A stretch of 64,000 bases of DNA from Burkholderia sp. Leaf177 (lineage in GTDB: Bacteria > Pseudomonadota > Gammaproteobacteria > Burkholderiales > Burkholderiaceae), in the NCBI RefSeq assembly GCF_001424345.1, contig NZ_LMPF01000006.1, positions 1-64,000 on the forward strand, written 5' to 3'. Below the pieces are notes generated by a model. That model was given only the letters and a program-made list of their open reading frames with translations. It was not told the origin of the DNA and made no database searches. Positions 52,925 to 62,713 of the stretch are shown one piece after another (position 1 is the first letter of the stretch; every line of letters begins with the position of its first letter). Position numbers and translations under genes: made by a program.

Positions 52925-55360
52925 TTAGTTACGAACCGGCTTGCCGGTCTGCAACATGCCCATGATCCGTTCCTGCGTCTTCGCGGTGCCAAGCAAATCG
53001 ACAAACGCGCGACGTTCGAGCGCCAGCAACCATTCTTCATCGACAAGACTTCCCGCTTCCACGTCTCCGCCGCACACAGCTTCCGCGATACGGCTCGCAA
53101 TCAGGAAATCGTGATCGCTGATGAAGCGGCCGTCGCGCATGTTCACGAGCGACGCCTTGATGGTCGATATCGCCGAACGTCCCGCCACCGGAATCTGCGT
53201 AACACGCAACGGCGCACGATAACCGGCGGCGCTCAAAGCACGCGCTTCCTTCTTCGCGATATCGAGCAATTCGTGCACGTTAAAAACGATCGTGTCGGAC
53301 GGTTTGAGATAACCCATCGAGCGCGCTTCCAAAGCCGATGCCGAGACCTTTGCCATCGCGGCGTTTTCGAACGATTTCTGCAGGAACTTCAGCAGATCGC
53401 TCGTGGCATTCACGGCGCTTGCCGCGGACGCCGCACGCAACGCCGCTTCCTTCAAGCCGCCGCCCGCAGGCACCAGGCCGACGCCGACTTCGACCAGCCC
53501 CATATACGTTTCGAAGTGCGCAACGCGCTTCGCCGAATGCAGCGCGAGTTCGCAACCGCCGCCGAGCGCGATGCCTGACACGGCGGCAACAACCGGCACG
53601 CTCGCGTACTTCACGCGCAACATGCCTTGCTGGAAGTTCTTTACAAACGGTTCGATGCCCTTCGCGCCGCCCATCATGAACGCGGGCATGGCTTCTTCGA
53701 GGTTCGCGCCGGCCGAAAACGCGCCGCCCGGGTTGCCGAGTTTCAATGCCGATGTTTGCCAGATCACGACGCCCTTGTAATCGGCTTCGGCAAGTTCGAT
53801 CGCCTTCGTCAAACCTTCAATAACCGCTGGCCCGATCGTGTTCATCTTGCTCTTGAACGACACGATCACGACATCGTCTTCGCCCGCGCGATCATCGACC
53901 CAGGCGCGCACGGCGTCGGTTTCGAACAGCGTCTTGCCGTAGGATTTGGGATCGACGCCTGTCTCGCCAATCAGTGGCGCGCGGAAAACCTGCTTCGCGT
54001 AGACATCGAGCGATGAACGCGGGATGAATTTCGAAGCGCTCGGCGACCACGAGCCTTCAGCGGTGTGCACGCCGCCCTTCTCGGCCACGGGACCGTCGAA
54101 AACCCACGATGGCAGCGGCGCTTTCGACAACGCCTTGCCTGCATCGATATCTTCCTTCACCCACTGCGCGACTTGCGTCCAGCCGGCCGATTGCCAGCCT
54201 TCGAACGGGCCTTCGTTCCAGCCGAAACCCCAGCGGATCGCGAGATCGATATCGCGCGCGTTGTCCGCAACGGATTCCAGATGCACGCCGATGTAATGGA
54301 ACACATCGCGGAAAATGGACCACAGGAATTGCGCTTGCGGATGCTGCGATTCACGCAGGAGTTTCAGGCGTTCCGCCGACGGACGCTTCAAAATACGGCC
54401 GACGAGTTCATCCGCCTTGCCGCCGCCATCGATGTACGTTCCCGTCTTCGGGTCCAGCACCTTGATGAGCTTGCCTTCCTTCTTGTAGAAACCCGCGCCC
54501 GACTTCTGTCCCAGCGCGCCGTTCTTCACCAGTCCGGCAAGCACCGCCGGCGTTTCGTACATCGGCAAGAAAGGATCGTCCGGCAGGTTGTCCTGCATCG
54601 TCTTGATGACGTGCGCCATGGTGTCGAGCCCGACCACATCCGCCGTGCGGAACGTCGCCGATTTCGCGCGGCCAAGACGTGCGCCGGTGAGGTCATCGAC
54701 TTCATCGAAACGCAGTCCGAACTTCTCGGCTTCCGCGATCACCGCGAGAATCGAAAACACGCCCACGCGATTCGCGATGAAATTCGGCGTGTCCTTTGCG
54801 CGCACGACGCCCTTGCCGACCACGCTCGTCAGGAAGGTTTCGAGCTGATCGAGGATTTCCGGCTGCGTGGTGTTGGTCGGAATCAGTTCGACCAGATGCA
54901 TGTAGCGCGGCGGATTGAAAAAATGCACGCCGCAAAAACGCGCTTTGAGTTCATCGGAGAAACCCTTCGACAATTCCGTGATCGAAAGCCCCGACGTATT
55001 CGTCGCGAAGATCGCCTTCTCGCCAATGTACGGGGAAACCTTCTTGTACAGATCGTGTTTCCAGTCCATGCGCTCGGCGATCGCTTCGATCACGAGATCG
55101 CACTCTTTCAGCTTCTCGATGTCGTCGTCGTAATTCGCGGGCTGGATATATTGGGCGTCGTCCTTCACGCCGAACGGCGCGGGCGAAAGCTTCTTCAGGT
55201 TTTCGATCGCCTTCAGCGCGATGCCGTTCTTCGGGCCTTCTTTTGCCGGCAGGTCGAACAGAAGGACCGGCACCTGGGCGTTGATCAGATGCGCAGCGAT
55301 CTGCGCGCCCATCACGCCGGCGCCGAGAACCGCCACCTTGCGTATGTTCAGATTGCTCAC
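52925..55360 (-). CDS. Bifunctional 3-hydroxyacyl-CoA dehydrogenase / enoyl-CoA hydratase
   Basis: The 811-residue protein has the dehydrogenase part first (Rossmann motif VAVLGAGVMGAQIAAHL, ATNTSGLSITEL, catalytic His region CGVHFFNPPRYMHLVE, C-terminal helical domain to about residue 400). A crotonase-fold domain follows after about residue 480 (GNPGGAFSAGANLEE, VSGIALGGGCELALHSAKRV, VEVGVGLVPAGGGLKE). This order is opposite to FadB and matches the FadN type of Bacillus and its Burkholderia relatives. It catalyses the middle steps of beta-oxidation and lies between the acyl-CoA dehydrogenase and thiolase genes. Confidence 0.92.
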   Translation of the reverse strand: MSNLNIRKVAVLGAGVMGAQIAAHLINAQVPVLLFDLPAKEGPKNGIALKAIENLKKLSPAPFGVKDDAQYIQPANYDDDIEKLKECDLVIEAIAERMDWKHDLYKKVSPYIGEKAIFATNTSGLSITELSKGFSDELKARFCGVHFFNPPRYMHLVELIPTNTTQPEILDQLETFLTSVVGKGVVRAKDTPNFIANRVGVFSILAVIAEAEKFGLRFDEVDDLTGARLGRAKSATFRTADVVGLDTMAHVIKTMQDNLPDDPFLPMYETPAVLAGLVKNGALGQKSGAGFYKKEGKLIKVLDPKTGTYIDGGGKADELVGRILKRPSAERLKLLRESQHPQAQFLWSIFRDVFHYIGVHLESVADNARDIDLAIRWGFGWNEGPFEGWQSAGWTQVAQWVKEDIDAGKALSKAPLPSWVFDGPVAEKGGVHTAEGSWSPSASKFIPRSSLDVYAKQVFRAPLIGETGVDPKSYGKTLFETDAVRAWVDDRAGEDDVVIVSFKSKMNTIGPAVIEGLTKAIELAEADYKGVVIWQTSALKLGNPGGAFSAGANLEEAMPAFMMGGAKGIEPFVKNFQQGMLRVKYASVPVVAAVSGIALGGGCELALHSAKRVAHFETYMGLVEVGVGLVPAGGGLKEAALRAASAASAVNATSDLLKFLQKSFENAAMAKVSASALEARSMGYLKPSDTIVFNVHELLDIAKKEARALSAAGYRAPLRVTQIPVAGRSAISTIKASLVNMRDGRFISDHDFLIASRIAEAVCGGDVEAGSLVDEEWLLALERRAFVDLLGTAKTQERIMGMLQTGKPVRN

Positions 55361-55434
55361 GTTTGTCTCCGGGAGAGTATTCGGTATGACGATGCGCCAC
55401 GTCTTCCAAAGACGCGGCGCATTGCAAAAGAGGC

Positions 55435-57222
55435 CTAGAACAAGGCTTCGTCGTATTCCATCAGCGTCTTCGATCCGGCGCGCGCGGCGCGAATCGTCGA
55501 TGCCGTTTCCGGCAGCAACTTGGCGAAGTAAAAACGCGCGGTCGCGAGTTTCGCCTTGTAGAACGGATCGCCTTCGGCTTCTTTATCTAGCGCGATACGC
55601 GCCATGCGCGCCCAGAAATACGAGAACACCAGATGCCCGACGGTACGCAGATACGGCACGGCAGCGGCGCCGACTTCGTCCGGATTCTGCATGGCCTTCA
55701 TGCCGATTTCCATCGTCAGTTTCTGGACCTTGTCGCCAATGTCCGCGAGCGGGTTGATGAACTCCTGCATCTCCGGCTTCACGCCTTCTTCTTCCACGAA
55801 GTCCGTCACGAGCTTGCCGAACTTCTTCAGCTTTGCGCCCATGTCGCCGAGAATCTTGCGGCCGAGCAGGTCCAGCGCCTGAATGGAATTCGTGCCTTCG
55901 TAGATCATGTTGATGCGGGCATCGCGCACGTATTGCTCCATGCCCCATTCGGAGATGAAACCGTGGCCGCCGTAGATCTGCATACCCATGTTGGTGCCTT
56001 CGAACGCGTTGTCCGTCAGGAAGGCCTTGATGACCGGCGTGAGCAGCGCAACCAGATCGGCGGCATCTTTACGTGCAGCTTCGTCGGCGTGGGACAGTTC
56101 TTTGTCGATGTTGAGCGCAGCCCAGTACGTGAACGCGCGGCCCGCTTCGGCATAAGCCTTTTGCGTGAGCAACATGCGACGAACATCCGGATGCACGATG
56201 ATCGGATCAGCGCCCTTCTCCGGCGCTTTCGGCCCCGTCAGCGAACGCATCTGCAGGCGTTCCTTCGCGTACGTGAGCGAGTTCTGATACGCGATTTCCG
56301 TCAGCCCGAGGCCTTGCATGCCAACGCCGAGACGCGCCGCGTTCATCATTACGAACATGGCGTTCAAGCCCTTGTTCGGCTCGCCGACGAGCCAGCCTTT
56401 CGCTGAATCCAGATTGATCACGCAGGTCGAATTGCCGTGAATGCCCATCTTGTGTTCGATGGAACCGCACTTCACGCCGTTGCGTTCGCCGGGCGCGCCG
56501 GCATCTGTCGGAATGAACTTCGGCACGATGAAAAGCGAGATCCCCTTCGTGCCATTCGGTGCGCCCGGCAGACGCGCCAGCACCAGATGCACGATGTTCT
56601 CGGCCAGATCATGCTCGCCGCTGGAGATGAAAATCTTTGTGCCGCTGATGGCGTACGAACCGTCGCCGTTCGGCTCGGCCTTCGTGCGCAGCATTCCCAG
56701 GTCCGTGCCGCAATGGGGCTCGGTCAGGCACATGGTGCCGGTCCAGGTGCCATCGACGAGTTTCGGCAAGTACGCCTTCTGCAACTCGGGCGCGCCGTGC
56801 GCGTGCAGGCATTCGTAAGCGCCGTGCGAAAGGCCGGGGTACATCGTCCAGGCCTGGTTCGCCGAATTGAGCATTTCAAACAGCGCGTTGTTCACGAACG
56901 CCGGCAAGCCCTGGCCGCCGTATTCCGGATCGCAACCGAGCGCGGGCCAGCCGGCTTCCACGTATTGCTTGTAGGCTTCCTTGAAGCCTGCGGGCGTGCG
57001 CACGACGCCATCGCCTTCGTACGTGCAGCCTTCGCGATCGCCGACCTGATTCAGCGGAAAAAGCACTTCGGCGCAGAACTTGCCGGCTTCTTCCAGAACC
57101 TGATTGATCGTGTCGGCGTCGAGGTCCGCATGCTTCGGCATGTTCTTGACCTCGTTCTCCACGTTCAGCAATTCATGCAACACGAATTGCATGTCACGCA
57201 GCGGCGCTGTGTACTGTCCCAT
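55435..57222 (-). CDS. Acyl-CoA dehydrogenase (with extended C-terminal domain)
   Basis: This FAD enzyme of 595 residues performs the first oxidation of acyl-CoA. Flavin and substrate segments include MCLTEPHCGTDLGMLRTKAE, GDGSYAISGTKIFISSGEHDL and QIYGGHGFISEWGMEQYVRD, with the catalytic Glu in NMIYEGTNSIQALDLLGRK. The C-terminal extension of about 130 residues is typical of the DmdC/FadE-like subgroup found with FadN-type operons. It is the first enzyme gene after the TetR regulator (82 bp gap). Confidence 0.92.
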   Translation of the reverse strand: MGQYTAPLRDMQFVLHELLNVENEVKNMPKHADLDADTINQVLEEAGKFCAEVLFPLNQVGDREGCTYEGDGVVRTPAGFKEAYKQYVEAGWPALGCDPEYGGQGLPAFVNNALFEMLNSANQAWTMYPGLSHGAYECLHAHGAPELQKAYLPKLVDGTWTGTMCLTEPHCGTDLGMLRTKAEPNGDGSYAISGTKIFISSGEHDLAENIVHLVLARLPGAPNGTKGISLFIVPKFIPTDAGAPGERNGVKCGSIEHKMGIHGNSTCVINLDSAKGWLVGEPNKGLNAMFVMMNAARLGVGMQGLGLTEIAYQNSLTYAKERLQMRSLTGPKAPEKGADPIIVHPDVRRMLLTQKAYAEAGRAFTYWAALNIDKELSHADEAARKDAADLVALLTPVIKAFLTDNAFEGTNMGMQIYGGHGFISEWGMEQYVRDARINMIYEGTNSIQALDLLGRKILGDMGAKLKKFGKLVTDFVEEEGVKPEMQEFINPLADIGDKVQKLTMEIGMKAMQNPDEVGAAAVPYLRTVGHLVFSYFWARMARIALDKEAEGDPFYKAKLATARFYFAKLLPETASTIRAARAGSKTLMEYDEALF

Positions 57223-57304
57223 TCTTCATCTCCAAGTGTCCAGGAAGCTTAGGCCACGAGCGCCGTCGAATCTGCTACTGCATATTCCGCCGATTCGCCG
57301 ATGC

Positions 57305-57922
57305 CTACAGACCCTTGCTTTGATACGAAACCATCGTTTTTTCCAGCGCGTCCCGCGTCAGTTGCACGGCCTCCGGCAAATGCAGGAAACGCGCGTCATG
57401 ATGCAGACCGAGCGTGAAACTGTAGAGTTCAAAAAGCATCAGCGCAGGATCGGTATCCGCACGCAAATGGCCTTCGTCCTTCGCCTGATTGATCGCGCGC
57501 GTCAGCGCTGCTCGCCAGGTCGTCACGCTATGCACCAGTTGCTCGCGGACTGCACTGTCGGCGCGATCGTCGTACTCCACCGCGCCGCTGATGTAGATAC
57601 AGCCCGTTGTCACTTCCTCGATGCGCTTTTCCATCCAGCGCGCCAGCATGGAACGCAAACGCGGCAAACCGCGCGCTTCGCGCAGGCTCGGATAAAACAC
57701 TTCGTCTTCAAAGCGGCGGTGATATTCCTTCACCACTTCCACTTGCAGATCCTCGCGTGAGCCGAAATGCGCGAACACGCCACTCTTGCTCATCTGCATC
57801 CGCTCGGCCAGCAAGCCGATCGTCAAACCTTCGAGTCCGTCCCGGCTAGCCAGGTCCAACGCGGCGTCGAGGATTGCGACTCGTGTCTGTTCGCCTTTTC
57901 GCATGATTTTTACCGTTTTCAT
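57305..57922 (-). CDS. TetR-family regulator of the beta-oxidation operon
   Basis: This 205-residue TetR repressor has the helix-turn-helix LASRDGLEGLTIGLLAERMQMSKSGVFAHFGSREDLQ and a variable ligand domain. The ATG at 57920-57922 or the one six codons later (MRKGEQTR) may be used. A 20-bp near-palindrome lies just upstream and is probably its operator. Position at the head of the acyl-CoA dehydrogenase, hydroxyacyl-CoA dehydrogenase, thiolase and hydratase genes suggests it senses acyl-CoA and represses them. Confidence 0.88.
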   Translation of the reverse strand: MKTVKIMRKGEQTRVAILDAALDLASRDGLEGLTIGLLAERMQMSKSGVFAHFGSREDLQVEVVKEYHRRFEDEVFYPSLREARGLPRLRSMLARWMEKRIEEVTTGCIYISGAVEYDDRADSAVREQLVHSVTTWRAALTRAINQAKDEGHLRADTDPALMLFELYSFTLGLHHDARFLHLPEAVQLTRDALEKTMVSYQSKGL

Positions 57923-57935
57923 TTAACCGAAATAA

Positions 57936-57955
57936 AATCGAACGGCCGTACGATT
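57936..57955. promoter_or_regulatory. Probable TetR operator upstream of its own gene
   Basis: aatcgaacggccgtacgatt is a 20-bp palindrome with a single mismatched pair, beginning 14 bp upstream of the tetR ATG. Size and position fit an autoregulatory TetR site; binding is inferred. Confidence 0.6.
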
Positions 57956-58087
57956 ATTGTAGCCGACCGTTCCTGAAACAAGCTTTTTATTAGAAACCGG
58001 GGTCTAACTTTTCATCGCGTCGATAGGACACGGCTCAAGTTTGTGCCGGATCGTGGTTCCGGGGCCAGTGGGAGTGGCCCGAGCACG

Positions 58088-59368
58088 TCAATCGTAGCGG
58101 CCGATGGTGAGCATTTTCATCATCGTTCGATACGCGTTGTACGCGAGCCAATTAAGCAGACGCTCACCGGCCGGACGCGCCGCGTATTGCTCGAGCGTGA
58201 TTGGGCGGGCGTCTTCGTAGGCCGCGAGGATCGAATCCCGCAATTTCACGATCTCGTTTTCGTGATTCACCAGCACCATGTTCGCCTCGTTGTTCAGCAC
58301 GAGGCTCAACGCGTCGAGATTCGACGACCCGACCGTCGCCCAGTTCGAATCCACCACGGCGACCTTCCCGTGTAGCATGGTTTTCTCGTACTCCGCGATC
58401 CGCACGCCCGATTTCAGCAAGTTCCGATATAAAAACGGCGTCGCGTAATCCAGCGCGACAAACTCCTTCCGGCCGATCACCAGCGTCACGCGCACGCCGC
58501 GCTGCGCAGCGCGGACCAGCGCGCGCCGCAACTTGCGGCCCGGCATGAAATACGGATTGGCAAGCATCACCTCCTTTTCCGCGTGGGAAATGGCCGCCAG
58601 ATACGCTTTTTCGATCGCGCGCCGGTTCAGGAGATTATCGCGGGCAACGAACGCCACGCATGGCCGGTCGACTGCGTGAATCATGCCGCGGCGCGCCCGT
58701 AGACGAGCACGAAGCGCGCGGCGGCTGCTTCGCGATGAATCGCCAGGCTTCGCGTTCTGGTCCTGCACGCTCGAACCGCGCGGCTTCACGCCGAGGCGAA
58801 TCCGCTGCCATTGGAGATCGAAGGCTTCGCGTACGTCGGAAACTACCGGCCCTTGTGTCTCCAACGCGAAATCCCATCGCGCAAATTCGATCCGCACGCC
58901 GTTCTGCTCGTAGTCATCGACTATGTTGATGCCGCCGCAAAACGCAATCTGACGATCGATAATCACCAGCTTCCGATGCGTGCGCGAAAATCCGAGTTGG
59001 CCGAATAGATGCGGGTTATAGATGCGATGTTCGACATTCGCTGCCGCCCATTCATCGAAAAGCGGGAGCTTCGCCGTGCCGATGCCATCCGTGATCACGC
59101 GCACGTGCACGCCGCGCCGCGCCGCGTTCATCAACGCAGCGGAAACGGCGCGGCCGGCGGCGTCGTCGCAGAAAATGTAGGTTTCGAGCGAAACCTCGTG
59201 CTTCGCGGCGTCGATGCGTCCGATCAAATCCGGGAAAAATGCATCGCCCGATTTGAGCAATTTGACCGTGTTGTTGATCGTGAAGCACAACCTGCCCGGG
59301 CGGCGCCCGCGAAACAACGCCTGCTTGAGTCGCGCAAAGCGACGGGAAGGCCCGCCGAAACCCATCAC
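58088..59368 (-). CDS. clsB: Cardiolipin synthase B-like phospholipase D family protein
   Basis: This membrane-associated enzyme of 426 residues is in the PLD superfamily and makes cardiolipin from phosphatidyl donors. Both HKD motifs are intact: THRKLVIIDRQIAFCGGINI and MLHGKVAVVDSNWATVGSSNLD, with the ANPYFMPGRKLRRAL segment between them. It lacks the two N-terminal transmembrane helices of ClsA, placing it with ClsB (YbhO). Its ATG overlaps the nudB stop. In Burkholderia relatives the order aspS-nudB-clsB is conserved. Confidence 0.9.
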   Translation of the reverse strand: MMGFGGPSRRFARLKQALFRGRRPGRLCFTINNTVKLLKSGDAFFPDLIGRIDAAKHEVSLETYIFCDDAAGRAVSAALMNAARRGVHVRVITDGIGTAKLPLFDEWAAANVEHRIYNPHLFGQLGFSRTHRKLVIIDRQIAFCGGINIVDDYEQNGVRIEFARWDFALETQGPVVSDVREAFDLQWQRIRLGVKPRGSSVQDQNAKPGDSSRSSRRALRARLRARRGMIHAVDRPCVAFVARDNLLNRRAIEKAYLAAISHAEKEVMLANPYFMPGRKLRRALVRAAQRGVRVTLVIGRKEFVALDYATPFLYRNLLKSGVRIAEYEKTMLHGKVAVVDSNWATVGSSNLDALSLVLNNEANMVLVNHENEIVKLRDSILAAYEDARPITLEQYAARPAGERLLNWLAYNAYRTMMKMLTIGRYD

Positions 59369-59865
59369 CGGCTGTGCTCCGCGAGGCGCTCGGGCAATTG
59401 GAGGATCGCCTCACGGTTCGACGATGAAAAACACCTCGCCGCGGCTTCGCGAAACGGCAACCAGAGAAAAGCCGTGTGTTCGCGCGGCGCGAGCGTGACT
59501 GGAATCCCGTGCGGCACGAGCAGGCTGAATTGATGCTCGACGTTGCGCACGACGCCCTCCGCGTACCGATGCCGCCATTCAGGATAAATATCGTACTCAA
59601 TCTGATGATGCCAATCGATCAGCGAGCGTTCCGGCACGCCCGGGCTGCCGACCACGATGCCCGTTTCCTCCGCCACTTCGCGCGCGGCGGTCAGGGAAAA
59701 GGGTTCATTGATGTGATCCCTGGAGCCCGTCACGGACTGCCAGAACCCCGGCCGATCGGCGCGCTCGATGACGAGCACGTCCATTTCAGGCGTGTGGATG
59801 ACAACGAGGACGGATTCGGGGATTTTCGGCGGCTTGGGCATATTTGGAACGGTGCGGCTATTCAT
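59365..59865 (-). CDS. nudB: Dihydroneopterin triphosphate diphosphatase
   Basis: This Nudix enzyme of folate biosynthesis releases pyrophosphate from dihydroneopterin triphosphate. The protein of about 166 residues has PESVLVVIHTPEMDVLVIERADRPGFWQSVTGS and a Nudix box ending LTAAREVAEETGI. WHHQIEYDIYPEWRHRY and APREHTAFLWLPF are typical of NudB. I start at ATG 59865 (MNSRTVPNM); an ATG at 59841 is also possible, and the frame runs 16 codons further up. Translation is coupled to clsB. Confidence 0.9.
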   Translation of the reverse strand: MNSRTVPNMPKPPKIPESVLVVIHTPEMDVLVIERADRPGFWQSVTGSRDHINEPFSLTAAREVAEETGIVVGSPGVPERSLIDWHHQIEYDIYPEWRHRYAEGVVRNVEHQFSLLVPHGIPVTLAPREHTAFLWLPFREAAARCFSSSNREAILQLPERLAEHSR

Positions 59866-59894
59866 GGAAGCTGGCCGAAGAATGTAACCTAAAA

Positions 59895-59929
59895 AACGAA
59901 AAAGGCGCATCAAGCGCCTTTTTCGTTTC
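59895..59929. terminator. Terminator hairpin, copy 1 of a duplicated element
   Basis: aacgaaaaaggcgc and gcgcctttttcg arms around atcaa; almost the same 35 bases recur at 60785-60818. It lies upstream of nudB, where no gene currently ends on the minus strand; on the plus strand none ends here either. Confidence 0.8.
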
Positions 59930-60106
59930 GGATGTTGCCTGTGGGCTATGGGTATGAGGCATCACAACTCGTTATCAAAAATCATCGCGGAGAACCCGTT
60001 CGATAACACGTCGCTTTACCGTATGTAGTTGCCCAACGCGGACGATCGAGATTGCCAAAGTCAGAAATCGCCCGCTTGCCGATCATACGTAACTTGCGTA
60101 TATTAA

Positions 60107-60451
60107 ATGAAACTGACTTTTGTTGAGCTGCCCGCGTTTCGACGTTACCGCGATGATTATCTTGATGACGACGAATATCGGAAGTTGCCGCAGGAGTTAC
60201 TCGCTCGTCCTACCGCAGGCGATGTTATCAAGGGAACGGGCGGTCTGCGCAAGCTGCGTTTTGGCAGCAGCAAACGAGGTAAAGGCAAACGTGGCGGAAT
60301 ACGCGTCATCTATTACTACTGGGTTTCCGGCTGGCAAATCTGGTTGTTCACCTTGTACGGCAAAGATGAAATGGATGACCTGTCCAACGACGAACGGCGA
60401 GAATTGGCGATTATGCTGAGCGCAGAAGTGGCGCGGAGAAATACGAGATGA
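60107..60451 (+). CDS. RelE/HigB-2-family toxin
   Basis: This 114-residue basic protein of the RelE superfamily is a likely mRNA interferase. Landmarks are MKLTFVELPAFRRYRDDYLDD, VIKGTGGLRKLRFGSSKRGKGKRGGIRVIYYYW (the conserved basic strand) and IWLFTLYGKDEMDDLSNDE. It overlaps the antitoxin gene by 4 bp (ATGA). Just upstream, ATACG (60085-60089) and CGTAT (60097-60101) form a possible operator. There is no clear Shine-Dalgarno sequence. The pair lies between two copies of the aspS terminator. Confidence 0.85.
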   Translation: MKLTFVELPAFRRYRDDYLDDDEYRKLPQELLARPTAGDVIKGTGGLRKLRFGSSKRGKGKRGGIRVIYYYWVSGWQIWLFTLYGKDEMDDLSNDERRELAIMLSAEVARRNTR

Positions 60452-60759
60452 AGCGAAATCTGTTTGCGGAATTGAAGGAAGGTGTCCACGCTTTGGCCGA
60501 TCAGCGCGAAGAAAAAGTGACGCTTCGGACGGTCGAAATGGATATACCGTCGCCGGTCGAGATATCGGCGGCTGAGATCAGGGAATTGCGCGCGAAGATG
60601 AATGTGTCTCGCGCAGTGCTTGCTCACAGGTTACGCGTCAATCCGCGAACTCTGGAGAACTGGGAACAAGGAACGGCGAAGCCAAATGCCCAGGCCGCTG
60701 TCCTTATCAAACTGGTCGAGCAACATCCGGAGACTCTCGATTATCTGGCCGCACTTTAG
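60448..60759 (+). CDS. HigA-like antitoxin, XRE-family helix-turn-helix protein
   Basis: This 103-residue antitoxin has a C-terminal HTH: VSRAVLAHRLRVNPRTLENWEQGTAKPNAQAAVLIKLVEQHPETL. It follows the toxin with a 4-bp overlap, the higBA order. It would neutralise the toxin and repress the promoter. Its family is the same as that of the antitoxin at 14.6-14.9 kb, but the two sequences are clearly different, so these are independent acquisitions. Confidence 0.85.
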   Translation: MKRNLFAELKEGVHALADQREEKVTLRTVEMDIPSPVEISAAEIRELRAKMNVSRAVLAHRLRVNPRTLENWEQGTAKPNAQAAVLIKLVEQHPETLDYLAAL

Positions 60760-60784
60760 CCAGTTTTCGCATTTTGGCTCGAAT

Positions 60785-60818
60785 AACGAAAAAGGCGCAT
60801 CAAGCGCCTTTTCGTTTC
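60785..60818. terminator. Terminator of aspS (copy 2 of a duplicated element)
   Basis: Same hairpin as at 59895-59929 with one T fewer. It sits 18 bp past the aspS stop and can also end the toxin-antitoxin transcript. Confidence 0.85.
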
Positions 60819-60835
60819 AAACGTCGCAGCCGAAC

Positions 60836-62638
60836 TTACTGCACCTTCGGCTCCGGCTGACGCAAACGAATGTGCAGTTCCTTCAACTGCCGTTCGTCTA
60901 CTTCGCTCGGCGCTTGCGTGAGCAAATCGGTCGCGCGCTGCGTCTTCGGGAACGCGATCACGTCACGGATCGAATCCGCGCCGGCCATCATGGTGACAAT
61001 CCGATCCAGACCAAACGCAATACCACCGTGCGGCGGCGCGCCGTACTGCAGCGCGTCGAGCAGGAAGCCGAACTTGATCCGCGCTTCTTCAGCGTTGATC
61101 TTCAGCGCGCGGAACACCTTGCTCTGCACTTCTTCCTGATAGATCCGCACCGATCCGCCGCCGATTTCCCAGCCGTTCAGCACCATGTCGTACGCTTTCG
61201 CGAGGCAACGGCCCGGATCTGTTTCCAGATATTCCAGATGCTCTTCCTTCGGGCTCGTGAACGGGTGATGCGCAGCCACGTAACGGTTGTCTTCTTCATC
61301 GAATTCGAACATTGGGAAGTCGATAACCCACAACGGCTTCCAGCCCGATTCGAAAAGCCCGTTCGCACGGCCGAATTCCGAATGGCCGATCTTCAGACGC
61401 AGCGCGCCCAAGCTGTCGTTCACGACTTTCGAGCGATCCGCCGCGAAGAAAATGATGTCGCCGTTCTGCGCGCCGGTCCGCTCGATGATCGCGGTGATCG
61501 ATGCATCGTGCAGATTTTTGACAATCGGGCTCTGCAAGCCGTCACGGCCCTTCGCGATGTCATTCACCTTGATCCAGGCCAAACCCTTCGCCCCGTAGAT
61601 ACGCACGAATTCCGTGTAGCCGTCGATCTCGCTACGCGTCATCTCGCCGCCACGCGGCACGCGGATCGCCGCCACACGGCCATCCTTGGAATTGGCCGGC
61701 GTACTGAATACCTTGAAATCGACGTCGCGAACGGCGTCCGTCAGGTCCGTGAATTCCAGCTTCACGCGCAGATCCGGCTTGTCCGAACCAAAGCGGCGCA
61801 TGGCTTCCGAATACAGCATGACCGGGAATTTCTCATCAAGCGAAACGTCGATGGTCTTCTTGAACACATGACGGATCATCGCTTCGAACAGATCGCGAAT
61901 TTCCTGCTCGCTCAAGAACGACGTTTCGCAATCGATCTGCGTGAATTCCGGCTGACGATCGGCACGCAAATCTTCGTCGCGGAAACACTTCACGATCTGA
62001 TAATAACGATCGAAGTTCGCAACCATCAACAACTGCTTGAACAATTGCGGCGACTGCGGCAACGCGAAGAACTGACCCGGATTCGTACGAGAAGGCACCA
62101 GATAATCGCGCGCGCCTTCCGGCGTGCTCTTGGTCAGCATCGGCGTTTCAATGTCGATAAAACCCTGCTCATCCAGGTACTTCCGCACTTCAATTGCCAC
62201 GCGATACCGCAAGCGCAGGTTTTGCTGCATCTGCGGACGGCGCAGGTCGAGCACACGATGCGTGAGGCGCGTGGTTTCGGACAGGTTGTCGTCGTCAAGC
62301 TGGAACGGCGGCGTAACCGACGGGTTCAGCACGTTCAGCTCATGGCACAGCACTTCAATCTTGCCGCTCGTCAGCCCGGCGTTCGCCGTGCCTTCGGGAC
62401 GCGCACGCACGATGCCTTTCACCTGCACACAGAACTCGCCGCGCACGCCCTCGGCAACCTTGAACATGTCCGCGCGATCCGGATCGCACACGACTTGAAC
62501 GAGGCCCTCGCGATCGCGCAGATCGATAAAAATGACGCCGCCGTGGTCGCGCCGGCGATGTACCCAGCCGCACAGCGAAACGCTTTGGCCCAGGAGGGCT
62601 TCGGTCACCAGACCGCAGTATTCAGATCTCATCGACAT
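60836..62638 (-). CDS. aspS: Aspartyl-tRNA synthetase
   Basis: This class IIb synthetase has about 600 residues. It shows an N-terminal OB-fold anticodon domain ([25 protein letters not shown]), motif 2 ([24 protein letters not shown]), the bacterial GAD insertion, and motif 3 in [15 protein letters not shown]. It is probably of the non-discriminating type common in this group, but that is not visible. I start at ATG 62638 ([13 protein letters not shown]); an ATG 8 codons upstream is open. It lies 76 bp after the DUF502 gene. Confidence 0.95.
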   Translation of the reverse strand: MSMRSEYCGLVTEALLGQSVSLCGWVHRRRDHGGVIFIDLRDREGLVQVVCDPDRADMFKVAEGVRGEFCVQVKGIVRARPEGTANAGLTSGKIEVLCHELNVLNPSVTPPFQLDDDNLSETTRLTHRVLDLRRPQMQQNLRLRYRVAIEVRKYLDEQGFIDIETPMLTKSTPEGARDYLVPSRTNPGQFFALPQSPQLFKQLLMVANFDRYYQIVKCFRDEDLRADRQPEFTQIDCETSFLSEQEIRDLFEAMIRHVFKKTIDVSLDEKFPVMLYSEAMRRFGSDKPDLRVKLEFTDLTDAVRDVDFKVFSTPANSKDGRVAAIRVPRGGEMTRSEIDGYTEFVRIYGAKGLAWIKVNDIAKGRDGLQSPIVKNLHDASITAIIERTGAQNGDIIFFAADRSKVVNDSLGALRLKIGHSEFGRANGLFESGWKPLWVIDFPMFEFDEEDNRYVAAHHPFTSPKEEHLEYLETDPGRCLAKAYDMVLNGWEIGGGSVRIYQEEVQSKVFRALKINAEEARIKFGFLLDALQYGAPPHGGIAFGLDRIVTMMAGADSIRDVIAFPKTQRATDLLTQAPSEVDERQLKELHIRLRQPEPKVQ

Positions 62639-62713
62639 GATGTTGTGTCTTTCGTTATTCATTGATCAACGGCACGCGCGAACACATTAAACGATGTTCG
62701 CGGCACGCCGGCA

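Noticed and set aside
58061-58081. A hairpin (gggcca/tggccc) downstream of clsB as a terminator
   Set aside because: There is no T-run on the minus strand after the stem, so there is not enough support.
60602-62665. A 687-codon plus-strand frame opposite aspS
   Set aside because: It is antisense to a certain gene, passes through the duplicated terminator, and shows no domains.
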